From an uncultured Gemmatimonadota bacterium (lineage in GTDB: Bacteria > Gemmatimonadota > Gemmatimonadetes > Gemmatimonadales > Gemmatimonadaceae): DNA of 50,967 nt. The stretch is from NCBI GenBank assembly GCA_946478895.1, contig CAMLDY010000009.1, forward strand, positions 1-50,967. Direction: 5' to 3'. Under the pieces are notes generated by a model. That model was not told where the DNA came from. It did no database searches and was given only the letters and a program-made list of their open reading frames with translations. Both the position numbers and the translations under genes were made by a program. Shown here one piece after another: positions 42,451 through 50,967 of this stretch (its first letter is position 1; each line of letters begins with the position of its first letter).

Positions 42451-42933
42451 CTACTTTCCGGCCGCTGCCTTCTGATACGTTCCCATCAATTCCGCCGACG
42501 CTGCGATGTGGCCCTTCATCGCCCGTTCGACTTCCGCTTTACCCGCCAATGATCCGGGCAGCTCCGTATCCAGAGCGTAGAGCTTGAAGAAGTACCGGTG
42601 CCGTCCGATAGGCGGACACGGGCCACCGTACTGGGGTTTACCCCAGTCGTTCTTCCCCTGCTCCGCGCCCTTCGGCAAACCCTTCTTCGATGCGTTCTCG
42701 GGCAGCGCGTTGGTCGTCGATGGAATGTTGTAGATAACCCAGTGCACGTACACCCGCTGCGGCTTCGCAGGATCGGGTGCATCAGGATCGTCTACAATCA
42801 GCGCGTAGCTCTTCGTGCTTGGCGGCGCGCCCGCCCACGCCAACGGCGGTGAAATGTCCTCTCCCTCGCAGGTGTACTTGCTCGGAATCGATCCACCCTG
42901 CGAGAAGGCGGGTGACGTGATCTGCAATGCCAT
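42451..42933 (-). CDS. YbhB/YbcL-family PEBP protein
   Basis: A 160-residue phosphatidylethanolamine-binding-protein fold: SPAFSQGGSIPSKYTCEGEDISPPLAW, then YALIVDDPDAPDP, YVHWVIYNIP, YGGPCPPIGRHRYFFKLYALD and a C-terminal helix. DPDAP and GxPxPP-GxHRY form the anion-binding pocket. No signal peptide, so cytosolic like E. coli YbhB. Cellular role unknown. It is the last gene of the minus-strand run from the right edge. Confidence 0.93.
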   Translation of the reverse strand: MALQITSPAFSQGGSIPSKYTCEGEDISPPLAWAGAPPSTKSYALIVDDPDAPDPAKPQRVYVHWVIYNIPSTTNALPENASKKGLPKGAEQGKNDWGKPQYGGPCPPIGRHRYFFKLYALDTELPGSLAGKAEVERAMKGHIAASAELMGTYQKAAAGK

Positions 42934-42995
42934 TGCTCTGCTCCCTCATCCGGTTCGCATGGAGGAGCAGCACGATGGGTGCCTTCACCATACGG

Positions 42996-43373
42996 TTAGC
43001 CCGGCTGTCGCGCGGGGCTTCGGGCTTTCGCTGCCCAGACAATTCCGACAGCAATGAGCGCACTCATCGCGCTCGCGAGGACCGCGCTACGGAGCGTCGC
43101 CTCCTTACCGCCGTAAGCCATTACCGCTACGCCCGGGACATAGATCACGGCCACTCCCCACGCGACCCCAGTGCCAACGGCCCACGGCCGGCGGCGAATC
43201 ATCCCGTACCCGGTGGCGAGCCCAAGTACGCCGTACAGAACCTCACCAACCGTCACCGAGTGTTGCCAAGCAGTGCTGCCGCCGCGCCATTCGTTAAGTG
43301 CGTTGTAGATGCCGAGCAGGCCGGTGACGATCAGCACGAGGAGCGACAGAGCGAACGCGATCTTCCGTCCCAT
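42996..43373 (-). CDS. Small four-helix membrane protein, unknown
   Basis: A 125-residue protein with about four hydrophobic segments: KIAFALSLLVLIVTGLLGIY, VGEVLYGVLGLATGYGMI, AVGTGVAWGVAVIYVPGVAV and AVLASAMSALIAVGIVWAA. ATG at 43373 is chosen for GGAG five bases upstream; ATG at 43376 and GTG at 43379 are in frame. No family recognised. It follows the sigma-factor gene by 21 bases. Confidence 0.72.
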   Translation of the reverse strand: MGRKIAFALSLLVLIVTGLLGIYNALNEWRGGSTAWQHSVTVGEVLYGVLGLATGYGMIRRRPWAVGTGVAWGVAVIYVPGVAVMAYGGKEATLRSAVLASAMSALIAVGIVWAAKARSPARQPG

Positions 43374-43394
43374 CATCACTCCGCGTTTGGGACG

Positions 43395-44252
43395 CTAGCC
43401 GAGGAAAGACTCCAGCGAGCGGCGGCGGGAATTGTGGCGCAGCTTGAGCAGCGCCTTCTCCTTGATCTGACGCACTCTCTCGCGCGTGATCTGGAGCAGG
43501 GTGCCGATGTCCTCGAGAGTCATTGGATCGGCTCCGTCGAGCCCGAAATACAATCTCAGAATCTTGGACTCGCGCTCCTTGAGCGACGACAACGATTCCT
43601 CGATCGCCTCCGACAACGCCTTCTCGAAGGTGATTTCATCGGGCGTCGGATTCATGTTGTCGGGCAGATAATCGAGCAGCCGGTTGTCCTCGCCCGGCGT
43701 CATCGGCGCATCGAGTGACAGATGCACCTGCGAGATCATCATCGTCTTGGCGACTTCGTCCTCGCTGATGTCGAGGCCTTCGGCGATCTCGGTGTTGCTC
43801 GGCTGGCGTCCGAGCTCCTGGAGCAGCGTGCTGGCGCGCTTGCCGATCCGATGCAGCGTACCGGCGCGATTCAACGGCACGCGCACGATGCGCGACTGCT
43901 CGGCGAGCGCCTGCAGAATGGATTGACGAATCCACCACACCGCGTACGAGATGAACTTGATGCCCTTCGTCTCGTCGAACTTGTGGGCGGCGCGAATGAG
44001 GCCGAGGTTGCCCTCGTTGATCAGATCCGAGAGCGAGACACCCTGGTTCTGATATTTCTTCGCCACCGAGACGACGAATCTGAGATTCGACCGTACGAGC
44101 GTGTCGAGAGCGTCCTGGTCGTTCTGTCGGATACGCTTCGCGAGCTCCACTTCCTTCTCGCGAGTGATGAGGGGAAAGACGCTGATGTCCCGCAGGTACT
44201 GATCGAGCGATCCTTCGTCGACGGTCGATTTCCGATTCGTCGATGCCTTCAT
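43395..44252 (-). CDS. Primary-type RNA polymerase sigma factor (RpoD/SigA group)
   Basis: A 285-residue sigma-70 protein. Region 1.2 begins SLDQYLRDISVFPLITREKE, region 2 has LVRSNLRFVVSVAKKYQNQG, LSDLINEGNLGLIRAAHKFD and KFISYAVWWIRQSILQAL (2.3-2.4). Region 3 spans about 135-200. Region 4 has LEDIGTLLQITRERVRQIKEKALLKLRH. Region 1.1 and the large non-conserved insert of proteobacterial RpoD are absent. This compact form serves as the primary sigma in Bacteroidota and related phyla; primary or group-2 status cannot be settled from one window. Confidence 0.93.
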   Translation of the reverse strand: MKASTNRKSTVDEGSLDQYLRDISVFPLITREKEVELAKRIRQNDQDALDTLVRSNLRFVVSVAKKYQNQGVSLSDLINEGNLGLIRAAHKFDETKGIKFISYAVWWIRQSILQALAEQSRIVRVPLNRAGTLHRIGKRASTLLQELGRQPSNTEIAEGLDISEDEVAKTMMISQVHLSLDAPMTPGEDNRLLDYLPDNMNPTPDEITFEKALSEAIEESLSSLKERESKILRLYFGLDGADPMTLEDIGTLLQITRERVRQIKEKALLKLRHNSRRRSLESFLG

Positions 44253-44289
44253 AGCGATAGCGTCATCCTCTCAAAGACCGAGAGTCGTT

Positions 44290-45036
44290 TTAGTGAACGA
44301 GCTCCCCGAAGCGCTTCCACCGTAAATGAGTCAACCAATCCAGCCGATCTCCGGTGTCGGGCGCATAGCTGTAATAGACCACTATCGGCTGGCCCCGCAC
44401 AAGGGAGTCAGCGACGAAGCCCCAGTACCTCGAATCCGACGAGTTGTCGCGATTATCTCCGAGGACGAAGTAGTCATGAGGAGGGACGACCAGAGGCCCC
44501 CAGTTGTTACGGGATGGATGGTAGTTTTCGACCGACGCTCCGCCCGCCAGATACGCTTTTTGCCAGCGGAAATCTTCATCCGACTGGTCCGCTTCTTCCG
44601 GGCTTCGCTGAATGTACGGCTCCGGAATTCGCTCGCCGTTTCTGATCAGCGCTCCATCGGTCATTGAGAGGGTATCACCCGGGATACCGACTATGCGCTT
44701 GATGTAGTTAAGGCGTGGATCGACGGGGTAAGTGAAGACGATCACGTCACCCCGGCGCGGTGCGTGGAGGGCGGGAAGCTTGCGGCCACTTCCCGGAATT
44801 CCCGCCCCGTAAACGAGCTTGTTGATCAGCAGGAAATCGCCCTCGAACAGGGTGTGCTCCATGCTGCCGCTCGCGATCTTGAACGCTTCGACACCAAACG
44901 CGCGGATCACCACGAACAGCGCCAGCGACACGACGATGATCTTGGCCCAGTGCAGCAGGAAGGAGAGCTTGCTTGCCTTCCGGCGCCGATTAGCCAGCTG
45001 AAGCGCGTGCGCTCGTTTTTGTTCGTATCCGTCCAT
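44290..45036 (-). CDS. lepB: Signal peptidase I
   Basis: A 248-residue S26 protease that removes signal peptides. One N-terminal TM helix (about 28-47) precedes box B with catalytic Ser58 (IASGSMEHTLFEGDFLLINK). Catalytic Lys113 is in YIKRIVGIPGD, followed by box E GDNRDNSSDSRYWGFV. An insert between boxes D and E carries a WQKAYLAGG segment. It processes ordinary exported proteins such as the LolA-like and barrel proteins here, not lipoproteins. It lies 21 bases after the aldehyde dehydrogenase gene. Confidence 0.96.
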   Translation of the reverse strand: MDGYEQKRAHALQLANRRRKASKLSFLLHWAKIIVVSLALFVVIRAFGVEAFKIASGSMEHTLFEGDFLLINKLVYGAGIPGSGRKLPALHAPRRGDVIVFTYPVDPRLNYIKRIVGIPGDTLSMTDGALIRNGERIPEPYIQRSPEEADQSDEDFRWQKAYLAGGASVENYHPSRNNWGPLVVPPHDYFVLGDNRDNSSDSRYWGFVADSLVRGQPIVVYYSYAPDTGDRLDWLTHLRWKRFGELVH

Positions 45037-45057
45037 GGTCCGTCTATAACCGCCTGA

Positions 45058-46551
45058 TTAGTCCGGCGTTCCCAGATAAGTGTCGATCTGCGCGCGCTGA
45101 AGAGTGCCCGAGAAGTCGGCGTAGCCCACCTTCGTCTCAGAGTAAAACTCGTACACTTCCCAGCCCCCTTCGCGATGACCGTTCCCGGTCTGTTTTACAC
45201 CGCCGAACGGGAGATGCGCCTCGGCGCCAATGGTCGGCGCGTTGACGTACGTGATCCCGTTGTCCAGCTCGTTCAGGGCCCGGAACGCAGTGTTCACGTC
45301 CCGGGTGTAGATCGACGACGAGAGCCCGTACTTGACGTCGTTGTTCACCGCGAATGCTTCGTCGGCGTCCTTAACCCGAATCACCGACAGTACCGGGCCA
45401 AAGATCTCTTCCTGCTCGAGCCGACTGCCCGCCTTCACGTTCGTGAAGATTGTCGGAGCAAAGAAATTTCCTTTCGACAGCTTCCCCGGTCGTTCACCCC
45501 CCGTCACCAGCTTCGCGCCTTCAGACTCGCCGATATCGACGTAGGTCTCGACCTTCCTCACCGCATCTTCATTTATGAGCGGCCCGACATCGGTGCCCTT
45601 CTTCCTGCCATCGCCGAGCTTCAGCGCGTTGGCCCGATCCTCGAGCATTCCTACGAACTTGTCGTGAATCTTCTTCTGTAAAATAAGACGACTGGTGGCG
45701 GTACAACGTTGCCCGGTGGTACCGAACGCGCCCCACAACGCTCCTTCGAGCGCGAGATCCAGATCGGCGTCGTCCATTACGATCTGAGCGTTCTTGCCAC
45801 CCATCTCGAGCGACAATCGCTTGTGCAGCCGGCCGCAGGTCTCGCCGACGATGCGTCCAGTCTCGGTCGAGCCGGTAAAGGAGATGAGCGGGATCGCCGG
45901 ATGTTCGACGATCGCCGATCCAACCTGTTCACCGAAGCCATGGACCAGTTGAATGACTTCCTCTGGGAGCCCCGCCTCGAGGAGAATTTCAACCAGCAGC
46001 GTTCCGGTATGGGGGACGTCTTCCGCGGGCTTGAAAATGACCGCGTTCCCACACACGAGGGCGGGAAACATCTTCCAGGTTGGAATCGCCATTGGGAAAT
46101 TGAACGGGCAGATCAGCCCGGCGATGCCGATCGGCCTGCGATAGCTCATCGCCCATTTGTTGCGCAGCTCGCTCGGAACGGTCTTGCCGAACAACCGACG
46201 ACCTTCGCTCGCGGCATAATACGCGGTGTCGATTCCCTCCTGAACGTCGCCCCGCGTTTCCGTGAGCGGCTTGCCCATCTCGCGGGTCATCGCGTCGGCG
46301 ATTTCTTCTTTCCGCTTCGTCATAATGTCGCCGACCGCGCGCAGCACGTCACCGCGTGCCGGCGCCGGGGTGCGGCGCCACCTGGCGAAACCGTGCTTCG
46401 CGCTCTCGACGGCCTTGTCCACGTCTCGGCGATCAGAGAGCGGAAACTTGCCGATGACGTCACCACGGTCCGCCGGGTTCCGATTGTCGAAGTATTCGCC
46501 CGACTCCGGCGCGACCCACTTCCCGCCGATGTAATTACTGAACTTTTTCAT
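45058..46551 (-). CDS. NAD(P)-dependent aldehyde dehydrogenase
   Basis: A 497-residue ALDH-superfamily enzyme. Catalytic Cys283 is in [12 protein letters not shown], the general-base Glu249 in [11 protein letters not shown] and the oxyanion Asn151 in [10 protein letters not shown]. Cofactor motif [11 protein letters not shown] and C-terminal [11 protein letters not shown] and [16 protein letters not shown] are present. Sequence is closest in style to semialdehyde dehydrogenases (alpha-ketoglutaric or aminoadipate type), but the substrate is not decided. Length is normal. Confidence 0.93.
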   Translation of the reverse strand: MKKFSNYIGGKWVAPESGEYFDNRNPADRGDVIGKFPLSDRRDVDKAVESAKHGFARWRRTPAPARGDVLRAVGDIMTKRKEEIADAMTREMGKPLTETRGDVQEGIDTAYYAASEGRRLFGKTVPSELRNKWAMSYRRPIGIAGLICPFNFPMAIPTWKMFPALVCGNAVIFKPAEDVPHTGTLLVEILLEAGLPEEVIQLVHGFGEQVGSAIVEHPAIPLISFTGSTETGRIVGETCGRLHKRLSLEMGGKNAQIVMDDADLDLALEGALWGAFGTTGQRCTATSRLILQKKIHDKFVGMLEDRANALKLGDGRKKGTDVGPLINEDAVRKVETYVDIGESEGAKLVTGGERPGKLSKGNFFAPTIFTNVKAGSRLEQEEIFGPVLSVIRVKDADEAFAVNNDVKYGLSSSIYTRDVNTAFRALNELDNGITYVNAPTIGAEAHLPFGGVKQTGNGHREGGWEVYEFYSETKVGYADFSGTLQRAQIDTYLGTPD

Positions 46552-46582
46552 TTCGTATTTGCTGGTTCGTAGTTGAACAGTC

Positions 46583-46617
46583 CCCGCTTCCCGCTTCCCG
46601 CCTCCCGCTTCCTGCCT
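46583..46617. repeat. Five-copy CCCGCTT heptamer tandem repeat
   Basis: Five consecutive 7-bp units: CCCGCTT, CCCGCTT, CCCGCCT, CCCGCTT, CCTGCCT. The array abuts the stop codon of the NtrC-type gene (46618) and fills most of the 66-bp gap to the aldehyde dehydrogenase. The same unit occurs before tRNA-Gln. Confidence 0.9.
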
Positions 46618-47985
46618 TCAGCTATGCTCCCGCGATAGCGAGTAGCGCTCGATTTTTTTGTACAGGTTCGAACGCGGCATCTCCACGGCGCGCGCCGTCT
46701 CCGACACGTTCCAGTCGTTCTCGCGCAATTTATTGAGCAGGAACGCGCGCTCCGCGGCGTCCTTGAACTCCTCGAAAGTGCGACACTGGGTGAGCGTCGC
46801 GAGCCCCGCATCGTCGAGGGCGCGCTGGCCGGCCAGCCGGTCGATGTCACGCGCGGAGATCTGCTGCTCGGGAGCAAGAATCAACAGCCGCTCGACGGTG
46901 TTTCGAAGCTCCCTGACATTGCCCGGCCAGTCGAGCGATTGCAGCCGCTCCAGCGCGTCCGCCGTCAGGGTCCGGGGCGGAATCCCTTCCCGGGCGGAGA
47001 GAGTTGCCGCGAAATACTGCGCCAGCAGCGGGATGTCCTCACGCCGCTCGCGAATCGGCGGCACGTGGATCGGTACGACGTTGAGCCGGTAATAAAGGTC
47101 CTCGCGGAATTTTCCCGCCGCGATTTCGCTCTCGAGATTCTTGTTGGTCGCCGCAATCACCCGCACGTCGACCGAGATCGGCTTGGAGCTGCCGATGCGC
47201 GTGATGACGTTGTCCTGCAGGACTCGCAACACCTTGGCCTGGGCAGCGAGGCTCATGTCGCCGATCTCGTCGAGAAAAAGCGTTCCCTTGTTCGCGCTCT
47301 CGAACTTGCCGGCGCGGTCGGAGATCGCTCCGGTGAATGATCCTTTCATGTGCCCGAACAGCTCGCTCTCGATCAGCTCGCCGGGGATTGCGGCGCAGTT
47401 CACCTCGACGAATGGCTTGCTGGCGCGCGGCGACATCCGGTGAAGTGCCCGCGCTACGAGCTCCTTGCCGGTGCCATTCTCGCCTGTAATCAGAACGCGC
47501 GCGGGAGTCGAAGCGACCTTCTCGATCTTCTCCATCAGCGCGCGCATCACCGGCGTCTTGCCGACGATCTCGAAAGGCGCGTCGATGGACTGCTTGAGCC
47601 GCGCGTTCTCCTCCTGGAGATCCATGTGCGACAGGGCGTTGCGCAGCATGACCAGAATTCGATCGGTGTCGAGCGGCTTCTCCAGGATCTCGTAGGCCCC
47701 TGCCTGAGTCGCTTCCACGGCGGTGCGAATCGTCGCGTGACCGCTGATCATTACCACCGTGGCGTTGGGATCGAGCTCGCGGATCTTCTTCAGCGCCTCC
47801 ATCCCGTCCATGCCCGCCATCTTCACGTCGAGGAAAACGAGGTGGGGACGCCACTTCTGGTATTCGGCGATGCCCTCGCTGGCGTTGGCGACGGCGTGAA
47901 CTTCGTAGCCTTCGTACTCGAGAAGCTGTCCCAGCGCGGCGCGGATTCCCTGCTCATCATCGATGACGAGAATCCGCCGGCTCAT
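46618..47985 (-). CDS. NtrC-family sigma-54-dependent response regulator
   Basis: A 455-residue regulator. Receiver domain about 1-120 with acidic pocket DDE and phospho-acceptor D53 (VFLDVKMAGMDG), and Lys in EKPLD. The AAA+ domain about 138-365 has Walker A GENGTGKE, the sigma-54 contact loop GSFTGA in LFGHMKGSFTGA, Walker B GTLFLDEIGDMS and the DWPGNVRELRNTVERLL sensor II region. The C-terminal Fis-type HTH is NWNVSETARAVEMPRSNLYKKI. It activates sigma-54 promoters by ATP hydrolysis. No cognate kinase is adjacent. Its ATG overlaps the previous stop by 4 bases (ATGA). Confidence 0.95.
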   Translation of the reverse strand: MSRRILVIDDEQGIRAALGQLLEYEGYEVHAVANASEGIAEYQKWRPHLVFLDVKMAGMDGMEALKKIRELDPNATVVMISGHATIRTAVEATQAGAYEILEKPLDTDRILVMLRNALSHMDLQEENARLKQSIDAPFEIVGKTPVMRALMEKIEKVASTPARVLITGENGTGKELVARALHRMSPRASKPFVEVNCAAIPGELIESELFGHMKGSFTGAISDRAGKFESANKGTLFLDEIGDMSLAAQAKVLRVLQDNVITRIGSSKPISVDVRVIAATNKNLESEIAAGKFREDLYYRLNVVPIHVPPIRERREDIPLLAQYFAATLSAREGIPPRTLTADALERLQSLDWPGNVRELRNTVERLLILAPEQQISARDIDRLAGQRALDDAGLATLTQCRTFEEFKDAAERAFLLNKLRENDWNVSETARAVEMPRSNLYKKIERYSLSREHS

Positions 47986-48641
47986 CGCACGCTCTTGTAG
48001 AGGGTGATTTTTCCGTTGGAGATGCGCACATCCGAAATGTAAGTGGGCATCACCATCGGCAGGCCGTTCTGGGAAATCCCTTCTACCTTCTTGCCGCGAT
48101 TCATCTGGGTAAGGAGCCGCGGGATCAGCGCGTCCGGGACTTCAACGCGCCCGAGCTTGATCTCCTGCACCAGAAACTCCCCCAGCCCGGGATGCAGCAT
48201 GTTGATTGTCCCGCCAAACCGCACGCTGTCGCGATCGCCGAGCAGCAAACCGATTGGTCCGAGCGCCTTTGAACCGCCGAAATCCTTGAGATCGACGTCG
48301 GAGCGAACGTACAAACGGTCGCCAATGACAGCGGCCTGCGCATTCTGCGCCGACGGCGGCATCTGCTTGGCCACCACGGTGAAGATGTAGGAGGCCGCTT
48401 CGGCGGGCGTCAGGTTCGCGAACACCGGACCGGATTGCCGGCCCAGCGACTGTACCGCGACGCGACCCCGCTCAGCGTCAGCGGCCGTGAGCGGCTGCCA
48501 TCCCGAGGTGTTTGATGTCGCGGTGCCGGCGGTGATAGCGGTGCCGGAGCGGTGATCGACGCGAGCGTACCAATACCAGACGCACGCGAGGACGATCAGG
48601 ATCAGAAGCAGACAGCCGAGCCGCCGGAAAAATCCTTTCAT
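47982..48641 (-). CDS. Membrane-anchored protein of unknown function
   Basis: A 219-residue protein with one N-terminal hydrophobic helix (RRLGCLLLILIVLACVWYWY); VLAC may be a lipobox but the following WYWY favours a TM anchor. The outer part (about 40-219) includes PVFANLTPAEAASYIFTVVA, GDRLYVRSDVDLKDFGGS and a C-terminal PTYISDVRISNGKITLYKSV. It suggests a beta-rich domain. No family recognised. Coupling to the NtrC-type gene suggests a joint function. Confidence 0.75.
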   Translation of the reverse strand: MKGFFRRLGCLLLILIVLACVWYWYARVDHRSGTAITAGTATSNTSGWQPLTAADAERGRVAVQSLGRQSGPVFANLTPAEAASYIFTVVAKQMPPSAQNAQAAVIGDRLYVRSDVDLKDFGGSKALGPIGLLLGDRDSVRFGGTINMLHPGLGEFLVQEIKLGRVEVPDALIPRLLTQMNRGKKVEGISQNGLPMVMPTYISDVRISNGKITLYKSVR

Positions 48642-48697
48642 TGTCTAAGCGTAAGGGTGGGTGACGGAGGAGAATACCCCCGCACAACCCGTGCACG

Positions 48698-50967
48698 CTA
48701 GTTGCCCGGACCACCCCTTCCGCGCGGGCCTTCGCCGTCGCCGCGGCGGAGGCCTGGGGTCTTTATGCTGTCGGGCACCTTTGCCCATTGCTCCGGCGTC
48801 AGAATCGCCTTTGCGTCGTTGATCGCCTGGGTGGCGAGCTTCCGTCCCTCGGTCATCGAAGGCTGGAGCTTGGCGAAGACCGTCATCGGATCCGGACTCT
48901 TTACCGTCGTATCGCCAAGGATGTTGGCGACTTTGTCGACCAGCGAATCTGCCTTGACCTTGAACGCATCGCCTCCGGTCTGCAGGCGCGTAATCTGGTC
49001 CGGAGTCAGCTCGAGCTTCGCGGAATCGTTGATGGCGATGATGTCGAGGAACGCATTCGGAACGAGGCGCGTCATGCGTGCCTTGAGGGCTTCCGGATTC
49101 ATTCTGCCGCCCGCGCCCCGTCCGATCACGTTGTTGAACTGCTGCCGCGCGGGATCGGTGCCGAGCGTCAGGCGCGCCTGAATTGCGAGCTGAAATGGGA
49201 CCCGGAACGCGTTGCGCGTTCCGTTGGCCACGCCGAAGTGCTCGTTGACCTGGTACTTGTAGGTATCGGTCGCGGGATCGAAACCGCGGACGTATAGAAG
49301 CGTGCGATCCGGGAACGACGGCTGCCCCCATCCGTGCAGCTTGTCGTTGCCATGCAGGAGCTGGTCGAGGCCCGTCAGCGCGTTCATGGTGACAACCGAG
49401 ATCGTGAGCCGGCGGTCGAGCCCGAACGCTGTGGGCCTGATGTTCGCCTGCATGTCCAGCGACAGAGACCACGGACTCGAGCAGCTGCTCCGCGACGCCA
49501 CCCTGCCCATTTGCGAGAGCAGGCAATCCCGCGCGCGCGGCGAGGTTGCCGCGAGCAACCGGGTCATGCCGTTGGCGACCGCGGTATCGCCATTCGCCGC
49601 TGCATCTTCAGGCCGGAACACGAACGCGCGATCATTGCTGCGGCCGTCAGCGTTGATGTCGCCGCCGACGAGTGGCGAGAAGTAGCTGCCCGACACGGCG
49701 CGGCCGATTGCGGTGAGCTCGAACGCAGGCTTGATCGGATACGTAACAGTCGCGAGCAGCGAGTGACGCCGGCCATTGTCGCTCCGGCCCCACTCCGCGA
49801 TGTTCGGGTTGCCGGCAGTGGATCCCGCCGTTCCGCCGAAGCCCGCGGCGGTGCCGGTCGAGAAGCCCTGCGATTGATCGAAGGAGCTGGTCAGAGTGTA
49901 GGAGGCGTTGAGCAGAATTCCTTTGCTCGTGATTCCGCTGAGGCCGAAAGTGATCTGCTTCGTGTTGGATTTCAGATTCGACTCGATCTGATTGACGACG
50001 CCGAACTGCTGAAAGCGCCTCGAGCCGAGGAGTGAAACAGCGCCGGTTGTTGGCACGATCGCGCTTGCCGGCGCGTAAACCGGACGATCGCCTTCGTTCG
50101 GAATGGTGAATTCGGGAATCGTGTCGAGATTGAGGTCATTGGCGCTCGTCTGAGCGACGCCACGAGCGTAACCCGCGTCGATGGAGAACGAGTAGCGATC
50201 CCAGAAGCGCCGGTTCAATCCGAGTGAAGCGCGCCACGCCCGCGGCGCCTCGAAGTCGGGATCGAACACCGTGACATTGCGGCGTTGGTTCGCGAACACC
50301 GGAGTCCCACCATTGCAGGTCGATGGGATTGACGACGGATCGGCGAGATACGCTCCCCAATCCGGCGTCGGCGCCGCAGGTCCCACGCAGGTGAGAATCG
50401 ACTGCCCGTTGTTGAGGCCCGTGGCATTCAACGCCGACGCGAACAGCTGCGCGGGCGCAGTGCCGCGGAATTCACCGAATCCGCCACGCAGCGTGAGTGG
50501 TGGCGGACCAAACTGCGATTCCCCGAGGAAGACCGTGAATCCAGCGCGGGGACTGACGTGAACCTCCGCCGGGAGCCGATCGGTGCGGCGCCCGAACACC
50601 GACTCGACTTCGGGATTGTAGTCCGGCTTGTTCGGATATCGGGAGCCCTCGGCGCGCAAACCGTAAATCACCTGCACTTTCGGGCTGACCCGCCACGAGT
50701 CGCCGAGGTAGGCGCCGAAATTGTTGGTCGCCGATTGCTGATCGCGAGCGAACAGAGTTCGGGTGAACTGGGTTGGCTGACCGGCCTCGAAATCGGCGAG
50801 CGAGTTGAACGAGAAAGTTCCGAATCGGTTCGGAACGAACCCGACGGAGCTGCGCTGCTCATTGACGAGCCCACCAAGCTTGAACCGGTGACCTCCGGCG
50901 GTGGTAAGCCGCGAGATCTCGTCGCTCACCTCGAGCAGACTGGAGTTGGTTTCCTGCGGCAGCGATG
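48698..50967 (-). CDS. TonB-dependent receptor-type barrel with LTxxQ tail, 5'-truncated
   Basis: The frame is open to the window edge, so the N-terminus (signal, carboxypeptidase-like domain and plug expected) is missing. About 755 residues remain. Most show alternating aromatic beta-strand pattern of an Oar/CarA-like TonB-dependent barrel: GAYLGDSWRVSPKVQVIYGLR, SPRAGFTVFLGES, WRASLGLNRRFWDRYSFSID, LNASYTLTSSFDQSQ. After the last strand comes a helical tail with LTPDQ (48995-49009) and LTPEQ (48788-48802), about 70 residues apart. These resemble the LTxxQ motifs of Spy/CpxP periplasmic chaperones. It ends in a Gly/Arg-rich stretch (RRGDGEGPRGRGGPGN). Confidence 0.85.
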   Translation of the reverse strand, partial: SLPQETNSSLLEVSDEISRLTTAGGHRFKLGGLVNEQRSSVGFVPNRFGTFSFNSLADFEAGQPTQFTRTLFARDQQSATNNFGAYLGDSWRVSPKVQVIYGLRAEGSRYPNKPDYNPEVESVFGRRTDRLPAEVHVSPRAGFTVFLGESQFGPPPLTLRGGFGEFRGTAPAQLFASALNATGLNNGQSILTCVGPAAPTPDWGAYLADPSSIPSTCNGGTPVFANQRRNVTVFDPDFEAPRAWRASLGLNRRFWDRYSFSIDAGYARGVAQTSANDLNLDTIPEFTIPNEGDRPVYAPASAIVPTTGAVSLLGSRRFQQFGVVNQIESNLKSNTKQITFGLSGITSKGILLNASYTLTSSFDQSQGFSTGTAAGFGGTAGSTAGNPNIAEWGRSDNGRRHSLLATVTYPIKPAFELTAIGRAVSGSYFSPLVGGDINADGRSNDRAFVFRPEDAAANGDTAVANGMTRLLAATSPRARDCLLSQMGRVASRSSCSSPWSLSLDMQANIRPTAFGLDRRLTISVVTMNALTGLDQLLHGNDKLHGWGQPSFPDRTLLYVRGFDPATDTYKYQVNEHFGVANGTRNAFRVPFQLAIQARLTLGTDPARQQFNNVIGRGAGGRMNPEALKARMTRLVPNAFLDIIAINDSAKLELTPDQITRLQTGGDAFKVKADSLVDKVANILGDTTVKSPDPMTVFAKLQPSMTEGRKLATQAINDAKAILTPEQWAKVPDSIKTPGLRRGDGEGPRGRGGPGN

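Overview
The window is a GC-rich, gene-dense stretch of bacterial chromosome made almost entirely of housekeeping genes. I see no rRNA, insertion sequence, phage gene or CRISPR array, and no gap above 300 bases lacks a gene. Lipoprotein signals, LolA, two predicted outer-membrane barrel proteins, SPOR domains and a TonB-dependent-type receptor point to a diderm (Gram-negative-type) cell. A short primary-type sigma factor without region 1.1, a propeller/protease/barrel fusion, an Lnb/DUF4105 protein and a CHRD lipoprotein suggest Gemmatimonadota or a neighbouring phylum. That placement is inference, since no marker rRNA is present.

Layout. 1-4.1 kb (minus): trxA, rsmI, an FAH-family hydrolase, a DapL-like aminotransferase and a TonB-like anchored protein, the last three coupled by 1-nt overlaps. 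4.2-5.1 kb: methylmalonyl-CoA epimerase facing a small lipoprotein across an 18-bp perfect palindrome. 5.1-12.6 kb (plus): pdxJ, an HPt-like protein without its histidine, an LPG-synthase-type membrane protein, ispE, tRNA-Gln, prs, rplY, pth, then a nested inverted-repeat element and ychF. 12.6-13.1 kb (minus): CHRD lipoprotein. 13.2-15.5 kb (plus): rpsF, rpsR, a DUF2232-like membrane protein and rplI, closed by a strong terminator. 15.6-27.3 kb (plus): rsfS, a 1063-residue protease/propeller/barrel protein, a propeller-SPOR lipoprotein, a MinD/BY-kinase-like protein that has lost its P-loop, smc, aroF and lolA. 27.3-33.0 kb (minus): rpmE, prfA (probable CTG start), prmC, a YlbF-family protein, tmk, a C-terminal processing protease and a DUF2520 protein. 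33.2-35.3 kb (plus): hsp20 with an inverted-repeat promoter region, then an Lnb-like membrane protein. 35.3-40.6 kb (minus): yajQ, rimO, hemL, a SpoIID-domain protein and an atypical Gfo/Idh/MocA protein. 40.8-42.4 kb (plus): a subtilase lipoprotein. 42.45-50.97 kb (minus): a TonB-dependent-type receptor cut by the window edge, an anchored protein, an NtrC-type regulator, an aldehyde dehydrogenase, lepB, a primary-type sigma factor, a small membrane protein and a PEBP-family protein.

How genes work together. Translation dominates: S6, S18, L9, L25, L31, RF1 with its methyltransferase PrmC, Pth, RsfS, RsmI, RimO and YchF. A second theme is the envelope: signal peptidase I, LolA, an Lnb-like protein, SPOR and SpoIID domains, proteases and barrels. 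Starts are often TTG or GTG, and neighbouring genes commonly overlap by 1 or 4 nt.

Points most worth a second look: the CTG start of prfA; the smc-linked envelope gene run with its P-loop-less ATPase-like protein; the Gfo/Idh/MocA protein in which all three usual catalytic residues differ; the HPt domain without its histidine; the receptor with a Spy/CpxP-like tail; and the palindromic element before ychF.
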